From Streptomyces sp. HB132 (GTDB lineage: Bacteria > Actinomycetota > Actinomycetes > Streptomycetales > Streptomycetaceae): a stretch of 64,000 nt of DNA. Shown one piece after another: positions 25,971-33,207 of this stretch. The position numbers were made by a program, and so were the translations under genes. The stretch spans positions 744,001 to 808,000 of the forward strand of contig NZ_JAFBGA010000001.1 of the NCBI RefSeq assembly GCF_016909575.1, written 5' to 3'. Within the stretch, counting starts at the first letter, position 1, and each line of letters opens with the position of its first letter. Below the pieces are notes generated by a model that had not been told where the DNA came from, did not search any database, and worked only from the letters and a program-made list of their open reading frames with translations.

Positions 25971-28556
25971 CTACTCGCCCGCGACGACGGTCAGTTCACT
26001 CACGCCCGTCGGTTTCTCCGCGTCCGCCGAGTCGACCGTCACCCGGACCTGGCGTGCCACCTCACCCGCCCGGTACGGGTGCCAGGCGCGGCCGTCCAGG
26101 GAGGTCTCCAGGGTGTGGGAGGCCGGTGCGACGTCCGTCCAGCGGGGCGTGAGCGCGGCGATCCGGGTCACGTGGCGCAGGGCCACCGTCAGCGTGCCCT
26201 TCGCGCCGTCCGGTGACCACGAGGTCGCCGGGCTGCCGTCCACCGCCGCTCCGGCGTACAGGCCCGGGGCCTCGGAGGTCGCCGTCGCGGGACGGCAGCG
26301 GGCCCTGTCGGTGGTCGGGGTGAGATCGGGGCGGCGGGTGGGCAGGGTGAGGGTGCCGGAGAGACGGCGCGGGCCCGCCGGGGTGTGGACGGTGAAGGGC
26401 GCCCCGTCCGTCAGTCGGACCGTGGTCCTCCGGGGGCCGACGGCGATGTCGTACGTGCGGCCCCGGTGGTGCAGCCCCGTCAGCTCCACGCCCTCGCGGA
26501 GCTGCGGGGGCAGGAGCGGGTCGAGACGTACGCCGTCCTCGCGCAGCCGGAGGCCGGTCAGGCCGTGCGTGAAGACCTGGAGGAAGCCGCCCTTCCCGGT
26601 GAGGAAGTCCTCGGCGGGGAAGCCCGAGAGCGGGTCCGAGGCACCGGACTTCTCGCCCCGCGCCTCGGAGAAGAGGCTGTACGGCCCCCGGACGAACGGG
26701 CGCACGGCGCGCTGGAGGTAGGTGTACGTGGCGCAGCCCGGCTCACCGATCGCGGCGGCGTCGATCGCGTGCACCGAGTCGGTCATCGCGGGGCCGTCCG
26801 GATCGGTGCGTGCGGCGTAGTGGTCGAGCGTCGCGGCTGCGGCGCCCTCGGCCATGGGCCACTCCAGCGGGTAGATCAGCAGCACCGTGTCGGCCTGCTT
26901 GATGGTCGAACCGTTGTAGCCGGCGTACTGGAGGAACAGCTTCCGCTCGGCGTCGTACGGGATGCGCAGCCCGTCGGCGACCCTGGTCCAGCCGTCGGGA
27001 GCCCGGTGGCCGAGGAGCCCGGCGGCTCGGGTGGCGTTGCGCAGGGCGGTGGCGGCGACCGCGTTGGTGAAGACGCCGTCCGTGACGCCGTTGCTGTACT
27101 CGTCGGGCCCCGCGACGTTCTTCACCGAGTAACTGCCGTCGGTGTTCGCCGTGGCGCGGGACTTCCAGAAGTCGGCGATGCCCTTCAGCAGTGGCCAGCC
27201 CCGTTCCGACAGCCAGGCGCGGTCGCCGGTGGCCAGGTAGTACTGCCAGACGGCGAGGGCGACATCGCCCTGGAGGTGGTTCTGGGTGAGGCAGTGCGGC
27301 GGGTCCCAGCTCTGGCACTCGGAGTCCAGGCGCCCGCGGCTCGCGCTCGTCCAGGGGTAGAACAGTCCCGCGTGGCCCAGCTTCTCGGCGTTCGCGCGGG
27401 CGGCGCCCCGGGTGCGGTAGCGGTACTCGACGACGGAGCGGGCCAGGTCGGGACGGGTGGCGAGCAGCCCCGGATACATCCACGTCTCGGCGTCCCAGAA
27501 CACCATGCCCGCGTAGTTGTCGCTGGTCAGACCGGCCGGGGCGATGCTGTCGGACGAACCGGGCCGGGTGTTGGCCAGCAGCCCGTACTGTGCCGCCCGC
27601 AGCCAGCTCTGCAGGTCCGGGCTGCCGGGTGTCCTGACGTCCGACGCCCAGGCCCGGCGCCATGCCGTGGCGTTGTCCGCGAGGACACCGGACCAGCCAC
27701 GCCGGGCCGCGCGTTCCGCCGCCGCCCCCGCGGACGCGAGCGGGGTGCGTGAGGTGAGCGAGGTGTCGACGCCGACGTACTTCTCGAAGGTGTACGAACG
27801 TCCGGCCCTGACCCGGGCGGTGCGCGCACCGCCGGTGCCCCGCTGCGCGATCGCGCCCTTCGTGCCCGTGCCGAGCGTGCGGAAGGTGCCGTCGTCGGCC
27901 ACCGTGACCCGGCGCGCCCCGCGCCCGTCCAGCCGTCCTGTCACCGTCACGGTGCCGGTCCAGCGCGGTGTCATCCGCAGGCGTACGGCGCCGGTGTGCA
28001 CGTCGGAGCGGTCGGCGAGCACCTCGTAGGTCAGGTCGGTCGCGCGGCCGTCGGCCGTGGTCCACCGCAGGGAGGTGACCACGACGCCGCAGCGCAGATG
28101 GAGGGTCTGGCGGTAGCGCGAAATCCGGCCGGCGGGCGTGGCGGAGCCGTACGTCTCGGAGCCGACGCGTACGTCGAGCGTGGTCCAGGACGGCAGCGCG
28201 GCGATCACCTCACGGCCCTCGGCGAGGCCCTCGTCGCGGGAGTAGAGCCCGGAGACGAAGGCGCCGTCGTACCGTGGTGTGTAGAGGGGCCAGCCCGTCT
28301 TCTCGCCCGTGGCGGCGTATCCCGCGCCGGTGGCGGGCACCCGGTGGCCCAGGTAGCCGTTGCCGACGTAGGGGTCGTATCCCTGGGCCTCGCCGAAGGC
28401 GGTGGACGTCGGTGCCCACGAGGCGTCGGAGGGAGTGCCGGTCCTGCCGCACACGGGGGCCGGGGCGGGCCCGGCGGCGTACGAGAGCGGCGGGAGCGGG
28501 GCGGCCAGCGCGACCGCGACCAGGGGCACGAGAACGGAGAAGCGCTTGAGTCTCAC
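25971..28556 (-). CDS. Secreted glycoside hydrolase family 65 enzyme with C-terminal discoidin-like domain
   Basis: 861-aa exported enzyme. A signal peptide (RFSVLVPLVAVALAAPLPPLSYAA) is followed by the N-terminal super-sandwich domain (GYDPYVGNGYLGHRVPATG) and the (alpha/alpha)6 barrel with FWDAETWMYPGLL, CLTQNHLQGDVALAVWQYY and NVAGPDEYSNGVTDG (read as separate motifs); E486 of PDEY is the expected general acid. A beta domain and a discoidin/F5-8-type carbohydrate-binding module (ATSEAPGLYAGAAVDGSP, ATSWSPDGAKGTLTVAL) close the chain. Acid trehalases share this plan, so trehalose or a related alpha-glucoside is the likely substrate. The GTG has a TACCTT -10 box 6 nt upstream (leaderless). 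Confidence 0.9.
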   Translation of the reverse strand: MRLKRFSVLVPLVAVALAAPLPPLSYAAGPAPAPVCGRTGTPSDASWAPTSTAFGEAQGYDPYVGNGYLGHRVPATGAGYAATGEKTGWPLYTPRYDGAFVSGLYSRDEGLAEGREVIAALPSWTTLDVRVGSETYGSATPAGRISRYRQTLHLRCGVVVTSLRWTTADGRATDLTYEVLADRSDVHTGAVRLRMTPRWTGTVTVTGRLDGRGARRVTVADDGTFRTLGTGTKGAIAQRGTGGARTARVRAGRSYTFEKYVGVDTSLTSRTPLASAGAAAERAARRGWSGVLADNATAWRRAWASDVRTPGSPDLQSWLRAAQYGLLANTRPGSSDSIAPAGLTSDNYAGMVFWDAETWMYPGLLATRPDLARSVVEYRYRTRGAARANAEKLGHAGLFYPWTSASRGRLDSECQSWDPPHCLTQNHLQGDVALAVWQYYLATGDRAWLSERGWPLLKGIADFWKSRATANTDGSYSVKNVAGPDEYSNGVTDGVFTNAVAATALRNATRAAGLLGHRAPDGWTRVADGLRIPYDAERKLFLQYAGYNGSTIKQADTVLLIYPLEWPMAEGAAAATLDHYAARTDPDGPAMTDSVHAIDAAAIGEPGCATYTYLQRAVRPFVRGPYSLFSEARGEKSGASDPLSGFPAEDFLTGKGGFLQVFTHGLTGLRLREDGVRLDPLLPPQLREGVELTGLHHRGRTYDIAVGPRRTTVRLTDGAPFTVHTPAGPRRLSGTLTLPTRRPDLTPTTDRARCRPATATSEAPGLYAGAAVDGSPATSWSPDGAKGTLTVALRHVTRIAALTPRWTDVAPASHTLETSLDGRAWHPYRAGEVARQVRVTVDSADAEKPTGVSELTVVAGE

Positions 28557-28562
28557 CGCACG

Positions 28563-28568
28563 AAGGTA
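28563..28568 (-). promoter_or_regulatory. -10 box of a leaderless promoter (GH65 gene)
   Basis: TACCTT on the minus strand with CGTGCG (6 nt) before the GTG at 28556. Confidence 0.55.
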
Positions 28569-28646
28569 GGCAGGGCGGCGCCGCCGGTGCGGTAACGGCG
28601 CGCGGGACGAGCGGACCGGTCCAGGACCGGAGGCAGGGAGAGCGGC

Positions 28647-29129
28647 ATGTCGTATCCGGAACCCGTCTACACGGACGGCGCGGGCGAGATCAACGCGCAG
28701 TACCGACCGGCCGGAACCACCCCCGATCTGCTGACGCGCAGCGGCGGCAGCACCCACTACCTGGCCACGACGGAGGCGACGCACGGCGAGTTCGGGCTGT
28801 ACCGGATCAACATGGGCCCACGGGCGGGAGGCCCGGCCGAGCACTTCCACCGGTCCATCTCGGAGTCCTTCTTCATCCTCGACGGGACGGTGCGGATCTA
28901 CGACGGCGAGCGCTGGACGGACGCCACGGCCGGCGACTTCCTGTACGTGCCCCAGGGCGGCCTGCACGCATTTCGCAACGACTCCGACGAACCCGCCTCG
29001 ATGCTGCTGCTCTTCACGCCGGGGGCGCCGCGCGAGGAGTACTTCGAGAAGGTGGGGCAGGTCTCCGACTGGCCGGAGAAGGAGCGGGCGGAGTTCTTCA
29101 TCAAGCACGACACGTACTGGACGGGCTGA
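28647..29129 (+). CDS. Cupin-domain protein
   Basis: 160-aa single-cupin protein. The metal-binding first motif GPAEHFHRSISESFFILDG has the HxH and Glu ligands, and the second motif FLYVPQGGLHAFRNDSDEPA supplies the last His. The ends MSYPEPVYTDGAG and RAEFFIKHDTYWTG are conserved in a Streptomyces cupin group of unknown substrate. A GGAGG/GGGAGAG ribosome-binding region precedes the ATG. It diverges from the GH65 gene, and its last 29 bp overlap the 3' end of the convergent threonine-synthase-like gene. Confidence 0.88.
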   Translation: MSYPEPVYTDGAGEINAQYRPAGTTPDLLTRSGGSTHYLATTEATHGEFGLYRINMGPRAGGPAEHFHRSISESFFILDGTVRIYDGERWTDATAGDFLYVPQGGLHAFRNDSDEPASMLLLFTPGAPREEYFEKVGQVSDWPEKERAEFFIKHDTYWTG

Positions 29130-30252
29130 CAGCCACCTGGTCTGCGAGGCCCGTCTTGAGGCCGGCCCCGCAGAGCGGGACGACCACGCTCCGGTCCGTC
29201 ACGTCGCCCACGGCCGCCCAGCAGGCGACGCCGGTCGTCTCGACGAAGAAGCCCCGTGCGGCCAGGTCCCTCTGCGCCGTTCGGATCCGGTCCTCCGTCA
29301 CCGTCAGGAAGGTGCCGCCCGACTCCCGGACGGCGGCGAGGATCTGCCGGGCGCGCGGCGGCCGGGGGATGGCGATCCCCTCGGCGAGGGTGGGCGCGGC
29401 CCGCTCCGGGGCGCCGGACAGTTCGTCGGCCCCCGCCCGGAAGGCGGTGGCCAGTGGGGACACGGCCTCGGCCTGTACGGCGATCAGGGCAGGACGGCGG
29501 TCGATCAGGCCGTGGGCAAGCAGCTCCGCCGTGGCCAGGGCCGCGCCCAGGAGCAGGGTCCCGTTGCCGACCGGTACGGCGATGGCATCGGGCAGGGTGC
29601 CGCCGAGCTCCTCCCAGATCTCGTAGACGTACGTCTTCGTGCCGTGCAGGAAGTACGGGTTGAAGACGTGCGAGGCGTAGAAGGTGCCGGGTTCACCGGC
29701 CGCCGCCCGGGCGGCCGCAGCCGTGGCCTCCCGGCCGCCGGGCACGGTCCGCAGGCGGGCGCCGTGGGCGCGGATCTGCTCGGTCTTCTTGGGGGAGGTC
29801 CCCCCGGGGACATAGACCGTGCACGGCAGCCCTGCCCGGGCGCAGTACGCGGCGACGGCCGTCCCCGCGTTGCCGCTGCTGTCCGCGACAACCCGGTCCG
29901 GGGAGAGCCTGCGGGCGAGTTCGGCCAGCATCACCGCGCCGCGGTCCTTGAAGGAGAGCGTGGGCATCAGGAAATCGAGCTTGGCCGAGACGTTGCCGGT
30001 GAGAGGGACGAGAGGGGTCCGCCCCTCCCCGAGGGAGACGGCCGGAGCGGTCAGGGGGAGCGCCTCCTCGTAACGCCACAGGGAGTTGACGCGTCCGCCC
30101 AGGGATGCGAGGCGGACCGGTGGCAGGGCGCCGGTGTCAAGGTCCCACGGACCTGCGCAGGCGGGACAGCACCAGGTCAGCGTGGTGGAGTCCGCCCGGG
30201 AACCGTCCTGCGGGCAGATGTACGTCGCTGTAGGCATGCGGGTGTCGGCCAT
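29101..30252 (-). CDS. Threonine synthase-like PLP-dependent enzyme
   Basis: 383-aa fold-type II PLP enzyme. An N-terminal zinc-ribbon-like segment (YICPQDGSRADSTTLTWCCPAC) precedes the catalytic domain, with the PLP lysine K102 in TLSFKDRGAVM, the phosphate loop DSSGNAGTAVAAYCA and the C-terminal PLCGAGLKTG. These match threonine synthase (ThrC, phosphohomoserine to threonine) and its paralogues. Because a GntR regulator is transcribed divergently, a specialised or catabolic role is more likely than housekeeping ThrC. Its 3' end overlaps the cupin gene by 29 bp tail-to-tail. The ATG at 30252 is preferred; an in-frame ATG at residue 6 is possible. Confidence 0.86.
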   Translation of the reverse strand: MADTRMPTATYICPQDGSRADSTTLTWCCPACAGPWDLDTGALPPVRLASLGGRVNSLWRYEEALPLTAPAVSLGEGRTPLVPLTGNVSAKLDFLMPTLSFKDRGAVMLAELARRLSPDRVVADSSGNAGTAVAAYCARAGLPCTVYVPGGTSPKKTEQIRAHGARLRTVPGGREATAAAARAAAGEPGTFYASHVFNPYFLHGTKTYVYEIWEELGGTLPDAIAVPVGNGTLLLGAALATAELLAHGLIDRRPALIAVQAEAVSPLATAFRAGADELSGAPERAAPTLAEGIAIPRPPRARQILAAVRESGGTFLTVTEDRIRTAQRDLAARGFFVETTGVACWAAVGDVTDRSVVVPLCGAGLKTGLADQVAVSPSSTCRA

Positions 30253-30320
30253 GGGGCGAACCTATTTCCCCGCCGTGTCCGATTCCCAGCCCCGGCGGGG
30301 TGACGGTCCTGGCATACCCG

Positions 30321-30345
30321 GCGCATACCTGGGTCAGGTATGCGC
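30321..30345. promoter_or_regulatory. Candidate GntR operator (perfect inverted repeat)
   Basis: GCGCATACCT-GGGTC-AGGTATGCGC, 10-bp perfect arms with a 5-bp spacer, between the divergent threonine-synthase-like and GntR genes. A further half site GGCATACCC lies at 30311-30319. GntR/HutC regulators bind such palindromes, so this probably controls both genes. Confidence 0.65.
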
Positions 30346-30452
30346 TGGTGAGCGGGAAATCATCACTTCGAGTGAAACTCTGGCCCGCGCTTGCGGGACT
30401 CAACCCACGGTTGCAACGCTGTTGCTGTCTGTCAACCTGTTGGGAGTGGCCT

Positions 30453-31205
30453 GTGCCTTTCGGTGAGCAGCCCGCCTATCTGCGCGTGGCGAGCGATCTC
30501 AGGACGAAGATCGTCAACGGCGCGCTGCCGCCCCACACGCGTCTGCCCTCGCAGGCCCGCATCCGCCAGGAGTACGGCGTCTCGGACACCGTGGCGCTGG
30601 AGGCGCGCAAGGTGCTGATGGCCGAGGGGCTCGTCGAGGGGCGGTCGGGTTCCGGCACCTATGTGCGCGCGCGTCCGGTCCCGCGCCCGATCGCCCGCTC
30701 CGGCTACCGGCCGGGGGCGGGGGCCACCCCGTTCCGGCAGGAGCAGACGGCTGAAGGGGCGCGCGGGACCTGGGAGTCCCGCAGTGAGCAGGAGGGGGCG
30801 AGCGCCGAGATCGCCGAGCGGCTCGGCATCGAGCCGGGCGACCGGGTGATGCGTACGGGATACGTCTTCCGGGAGGCGGGCGAGCCGATGATGCTGTCGA
30901 CGTCCTGGGAGCCCCTGGCCGTTACGGGACGCACGCCGGTGATGCTGCCGGAGGAGGGGCCGCTGGGGGGCTGTGGCGTCGTCGACCGGATGGCGGCGAT
31001 CGGCGTCGTCGTGGACAACGTGGCGGAGGAGGTCGGCGCCCGCCCGGGGCTCGCGGAGGAACTCCTGGCGCTCGGCGGCGTACCGGGCCATGTGGTCATG
31101 GTCATCGGGCGGACGTACTACGCGTCGGGGCTGGCGGTGGAGACCGCCGATGTGGTCGTTCCCGCCGACCGCTACCGGATTGCCTATCATCTCCCGGTCA
31201 AATGA
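30453..31205 (+). CDS. GntR-family (HutC/UTRA) transcriptional regulator
   Basis: 250-aa regulator. The winged-helix domain occupies about residues 5-72 (AYLRVASDLRTKIVNGALPP, RLPSQARIRQEYGVSDTVAL, LMAEGLVEGRSGSGTYV). The UTRA ligand domain follows (AEIAERLGIEPGDRVMRTGYV, EPMMLSTSWEPLAVTG, RYRIAYHLPVK). The GTG start has GGGAG 7 nt upstream. It probably represses itself and the divergent PLP-enzyme gene from the palindrome at 30321-30345 and is released by a small effector, which the sequence does not reveal. Confidence 0.92.
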   Translation: MPFGEQPAYLRVASDLRTKIVNGALPPHTRLPSQARIRQEYGVSDTVALEARKVLMAEGLVEGRSGSGTYVRARPVPRPIARSGYRPGAGATPFRQEQTAEGARGTWESRSEQEGASAEIAERLGIEPGDRVMRTGYVFREAGEPMMLSTSWEPLAVTGRTPVMLPEEGPLGGCGVVDRMAAIGVVVDNVAEEVGARPGLAEELLALGGVPGHVVMVIGRTYYASGLAVETADVVVPADRYRIAYHLPVK

Positions 31206-31735
31206 CCGCCGGCGCGCCGGGCGGTGACAGCCGGGGCAGGCGTGGCGGACGGGGCGGATCCGGTGACCGCCGGGGGTGACGGTCTGTCCGCTTGCGCTGA
31301 TGTGAGGTCGACCCTCCTGGGCCGCGCGTAGCTCACGGGCAAACGCCGTCGCCCGACCGCGGCCCCTCCCGGTGCCGGCCGCCCTCGCCGGCCACGGGAA
31401 TGTCGCTCGTACGACGGCCCGGTCCACCAGGAGTCGGTCCGCTCCCGGTGCCGCTCGCCCGGCGGAGTGCGCAGGTGCGGGCCGCGGGCTGTCCGCAGTC
31501 GGCCCTGTGGTGACGTCGACGACGGCGACGCGGTCACCGGCCCGCCGACGAGACGGGCGCATTCGGGGGGTGCGCCCCCTTTGGCGTGGCCGGATGCGTA
31601 TCTCTTTGTGTAAACACGCATCCGCTGAGTGAAGGTCAGGCGTACGCTCGGGCATATGCGTACTGCGGTTTCCTGGGGATCCTTAGAGACGTGCACGCCG
31701 GTGGGGAGAGGGGCGAGATGCTGGGGAGGGACGCC
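31206..31735. other. Intergenic region without a recognised gene
   Basis: About 530 bp between the GntR regulator and the SPOR gene. It holds a GC hairpin (31566-31579) followed by TTT, and further right an AT-richer patch around 31600-31670 (GTGTAAACAC, CATATG) that is likely the SPOR promoter region. Open frames here lack good starts and look like shadows. Confidence 0.5.
31566..31582 (+). terminator. GC hairpin followed by a short T run
   Basis: GGGGG-TGCG-CCCCC (arms 31566-31570 and 31575-31579), then TTT. It is a plausible terminator, though it lies 360 bp beyond the GntR stop. Confidence 0.4.
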
Positions 31736-31918
31736 ATGACGGACAGCGGCGCCGTGCTCCCCTGGCTGGTCATCAGACAGGACGACAACGGCAACAGGTA
31801 CCGCGTCGGGCGCTACGCGACCCAGGACGAGGCACAGAAGATCGCTGACGGCCTGGACCGTCATGGACACAAGCAGCTCTACTGGGTGGAGCGGACGAGC
31901 CGGAGCGCGCGCCCGTAA
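31736..31918 (+). CDS. Small SPOR-like protein
   Basis: 60-aa soluble protein, MTDSGAVLPWLVIRQDDNGN then RYRVGRYATQDEAQKIADGL and HGHKQLYWVERT. This is the short SPOR-type peptidoglycan-binding-like fold widely conserved in Streptomyces as a stand-alone protein. It has no signal peptide or membrane helix, so a cytoplasmic role is implied and peptidoglycan binding is uncertain. Two in-frame ATGs, 31718 and 31736, both have strong ribosome-binding sites; I chose 31736, preceded by GGGGAGGG, because the conserved part begins there. Confidence 0.82.
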   Translation: MTDSGAVLPWLVIRQDDNGNRYRVGRYATQDEAQKIADGLDRHGHKQLYWVERTSRSARP

Positions 31919-32016
31919 GGCCTTTCGAATTCATCGGCCCGGATCGCGGTGCGGTGCCAGGGCGTGTGGGCCCCGCCTGATCCGGACGGGCCTCGGGCGA
32001 AGGCCCGGAGAGCGAT

Positions 32017-32022
32017 TACGCT
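32017..32022 (+). promoter_or_regulatory. -10 box of a leaderless promoter (Nudix gene)
   Basis: TACGCT followed by 7 nt (CCGGCGC) and the ATG at 32030. Confidence 0.55.
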
Positions 32023-32029
32023 CCGGCGC

Positions 32030-32434
32030 ATGAGTGATTCCGTGGTGGTGGCCGGGGCCGTCTGCGACGGCGGGCGGCTCCTCGCCGCCCGCCGGAGCGC
32101 GCCGCCGGAGCTGGCCGGGCGATGGGAGCTGCCGGGCGGCAAGCAGGAGCCGGGGGAGAGCGGCGAGCAGGCGCTCGTACGGGAGCTCCGGGAGGAACTC
32201 GGCGTGGAGGCGGAGCCTCTGGAACGCATCCCGGGGGAGTGGCCGCTGAAGCCGGGCCTCGTGCTCCAGGTGTGGACCGTCCGGCTGCTGTCGGGTGAGC
32301 CCCGCCCGCTGGAGGACCACGACGAGCTGCGCTGGCTCGCTCCCGGGGAGGCGGGCACCGTCGACTGGCTGGACCAGGACCGCCCCGCTGTTGCCGAAGC
32401 GGTGCGCCGTCTGCTGGATGCCTCGCAGGTCTGA
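32030..32434 (+). CDS. Nudix hydrolase (MutT-like)
   Basis: 134-aa Nudix hydrolase. The complete Nudix box spans G37 to G58 (G-x5-E-x7-RE-x2-EE-x-G; core RELREELGVE), preceded by RWELPGGKQEPGE. Size, the early VVVAGAVCDGGRLLAARR strand and the DHDELRWLAPGEAGTVDWL tail fit the MutT/CTP-pyrophosphohydrolase group that sanitises oxidised nucleoside triphosphates such as 8-oxo-dGTP. The leaderless -10 box fixes the ATG at 32030; the longer open frame upstream is not supported. Confidence 0.9.
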   Translation: MSDSVVVAGAVCDGGRLLAARRSAPPELAGRWELPGGKQEPGESGEQALVRELREELGVEAEPLERIPGEWPLKPGLVLQVWTVRLLSGEPRPLEDHDELRWLAPGEAGTVDWLDQDRPAVAEAVRRLLDASQV

Positions 32435-32618
32435 GTTCCCCCGGCCGCGACAACCCCGTGGTCAGGGCGGGTCCTCGCGTGCCCCCGGTCGGGTCGGTGC
32501 GCGGACGTGAGAACGATAGGTCACTGTCTGCGATAGGTTGTTTCGAATATCGGGTATGTGCCGATTAGGCCCTCTGGATAGGGTGCGACCCCGCTGCCGG
32601 CCCTGGGAAGTGATCGGC

Positions 32619-33047
32619 GTGACCGATACCGAAGGTGATTGTGCCGAGTGGAGCTTCCCGGCGGTGCCGGGCTCCGTGCGCAGCGCCAGGCACGCGGTCC
32701 GTGACGCACTGCACCAGTGGGGCTTCGACTCGGCGGTGGGCGATGTCGCCGTACTGCTCGTGAGTGAGCTGGTGACCAATTCCCTGCGCCATGCGTCGGG
32801 CCCCATCGGGGTCCGGCTGAGGTGGTCGCATCCTCGTGGTGACGGGCCCGACACGGGTTCCGGGGCGCGGGGTCTGCTCGTGGAAGTCTCCGATCCGGTT
32901 CCGGATCCGCCCACCGAACGCAGTGCCGGACCCGAGGACGAGGGCGGCCGTGGGCTGCAGCTCGTGGCATGTTCCGCGCGCAGCTGGGGGACCCGGCGCG
33001 GAAAGAGTGGCAAGACCGTGTGGTTCGAGCTCGCTCTGCCTGGTTAG
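32619..33047 (+). CDS. Stand-alone anti-sigma-type ATP-binding protein (HATPase_c_2)
   Basis: 142-aa GHKL-type ATPase. N-box LLVSELVTNSLRHASG, then LLVEVSDPVPDPP (G1-like) and EDEGGRGLQLVACSARSWG (G2), ending GKTVWFELALPG. These are the motifs of RsbW/SpoIIAB-like kinases abundant in Streptomyces, which phosphorylate anti-anti-sigma factors or sequester sigma factors. It lies about 160 bp before a PP2C protein that carries a homologous C-terminal domain, so the two may act in one partner-switch circuit. The GTG at 32619 has GGGAAG 8 nt upstream; a second in-frame GTG at 32610 is possible. Confidence 0.87.
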   Translation: MTDTEGDCAEWSFPAVPGSVRSARHAVRDALHQWGFDSAVGDVAVLLVSELVTNSLRHASGPIGVRLRWSHPRGDGPDTGSGARGLLVEVSDPVPDPPTERSAGPEDEGGRGLQLVACSARSWGTRRGKSGKTVWFELALPG

Positions 33048-33207
33048 GAGTGGAGGGGGACGCACAGCGATCACCGGAGGTCGGGCAGGATCTGGCTGAA
33101 AGGGACTGAGACCGTGCTGTGATCGTGAACGCCGTGCCGGTGAGGCCCGTAGTGCTGAATACTGCGGGCAGGACCGGTCCGGTGTGTGAGCTGGAGGGGA
33201 CGGTCGC

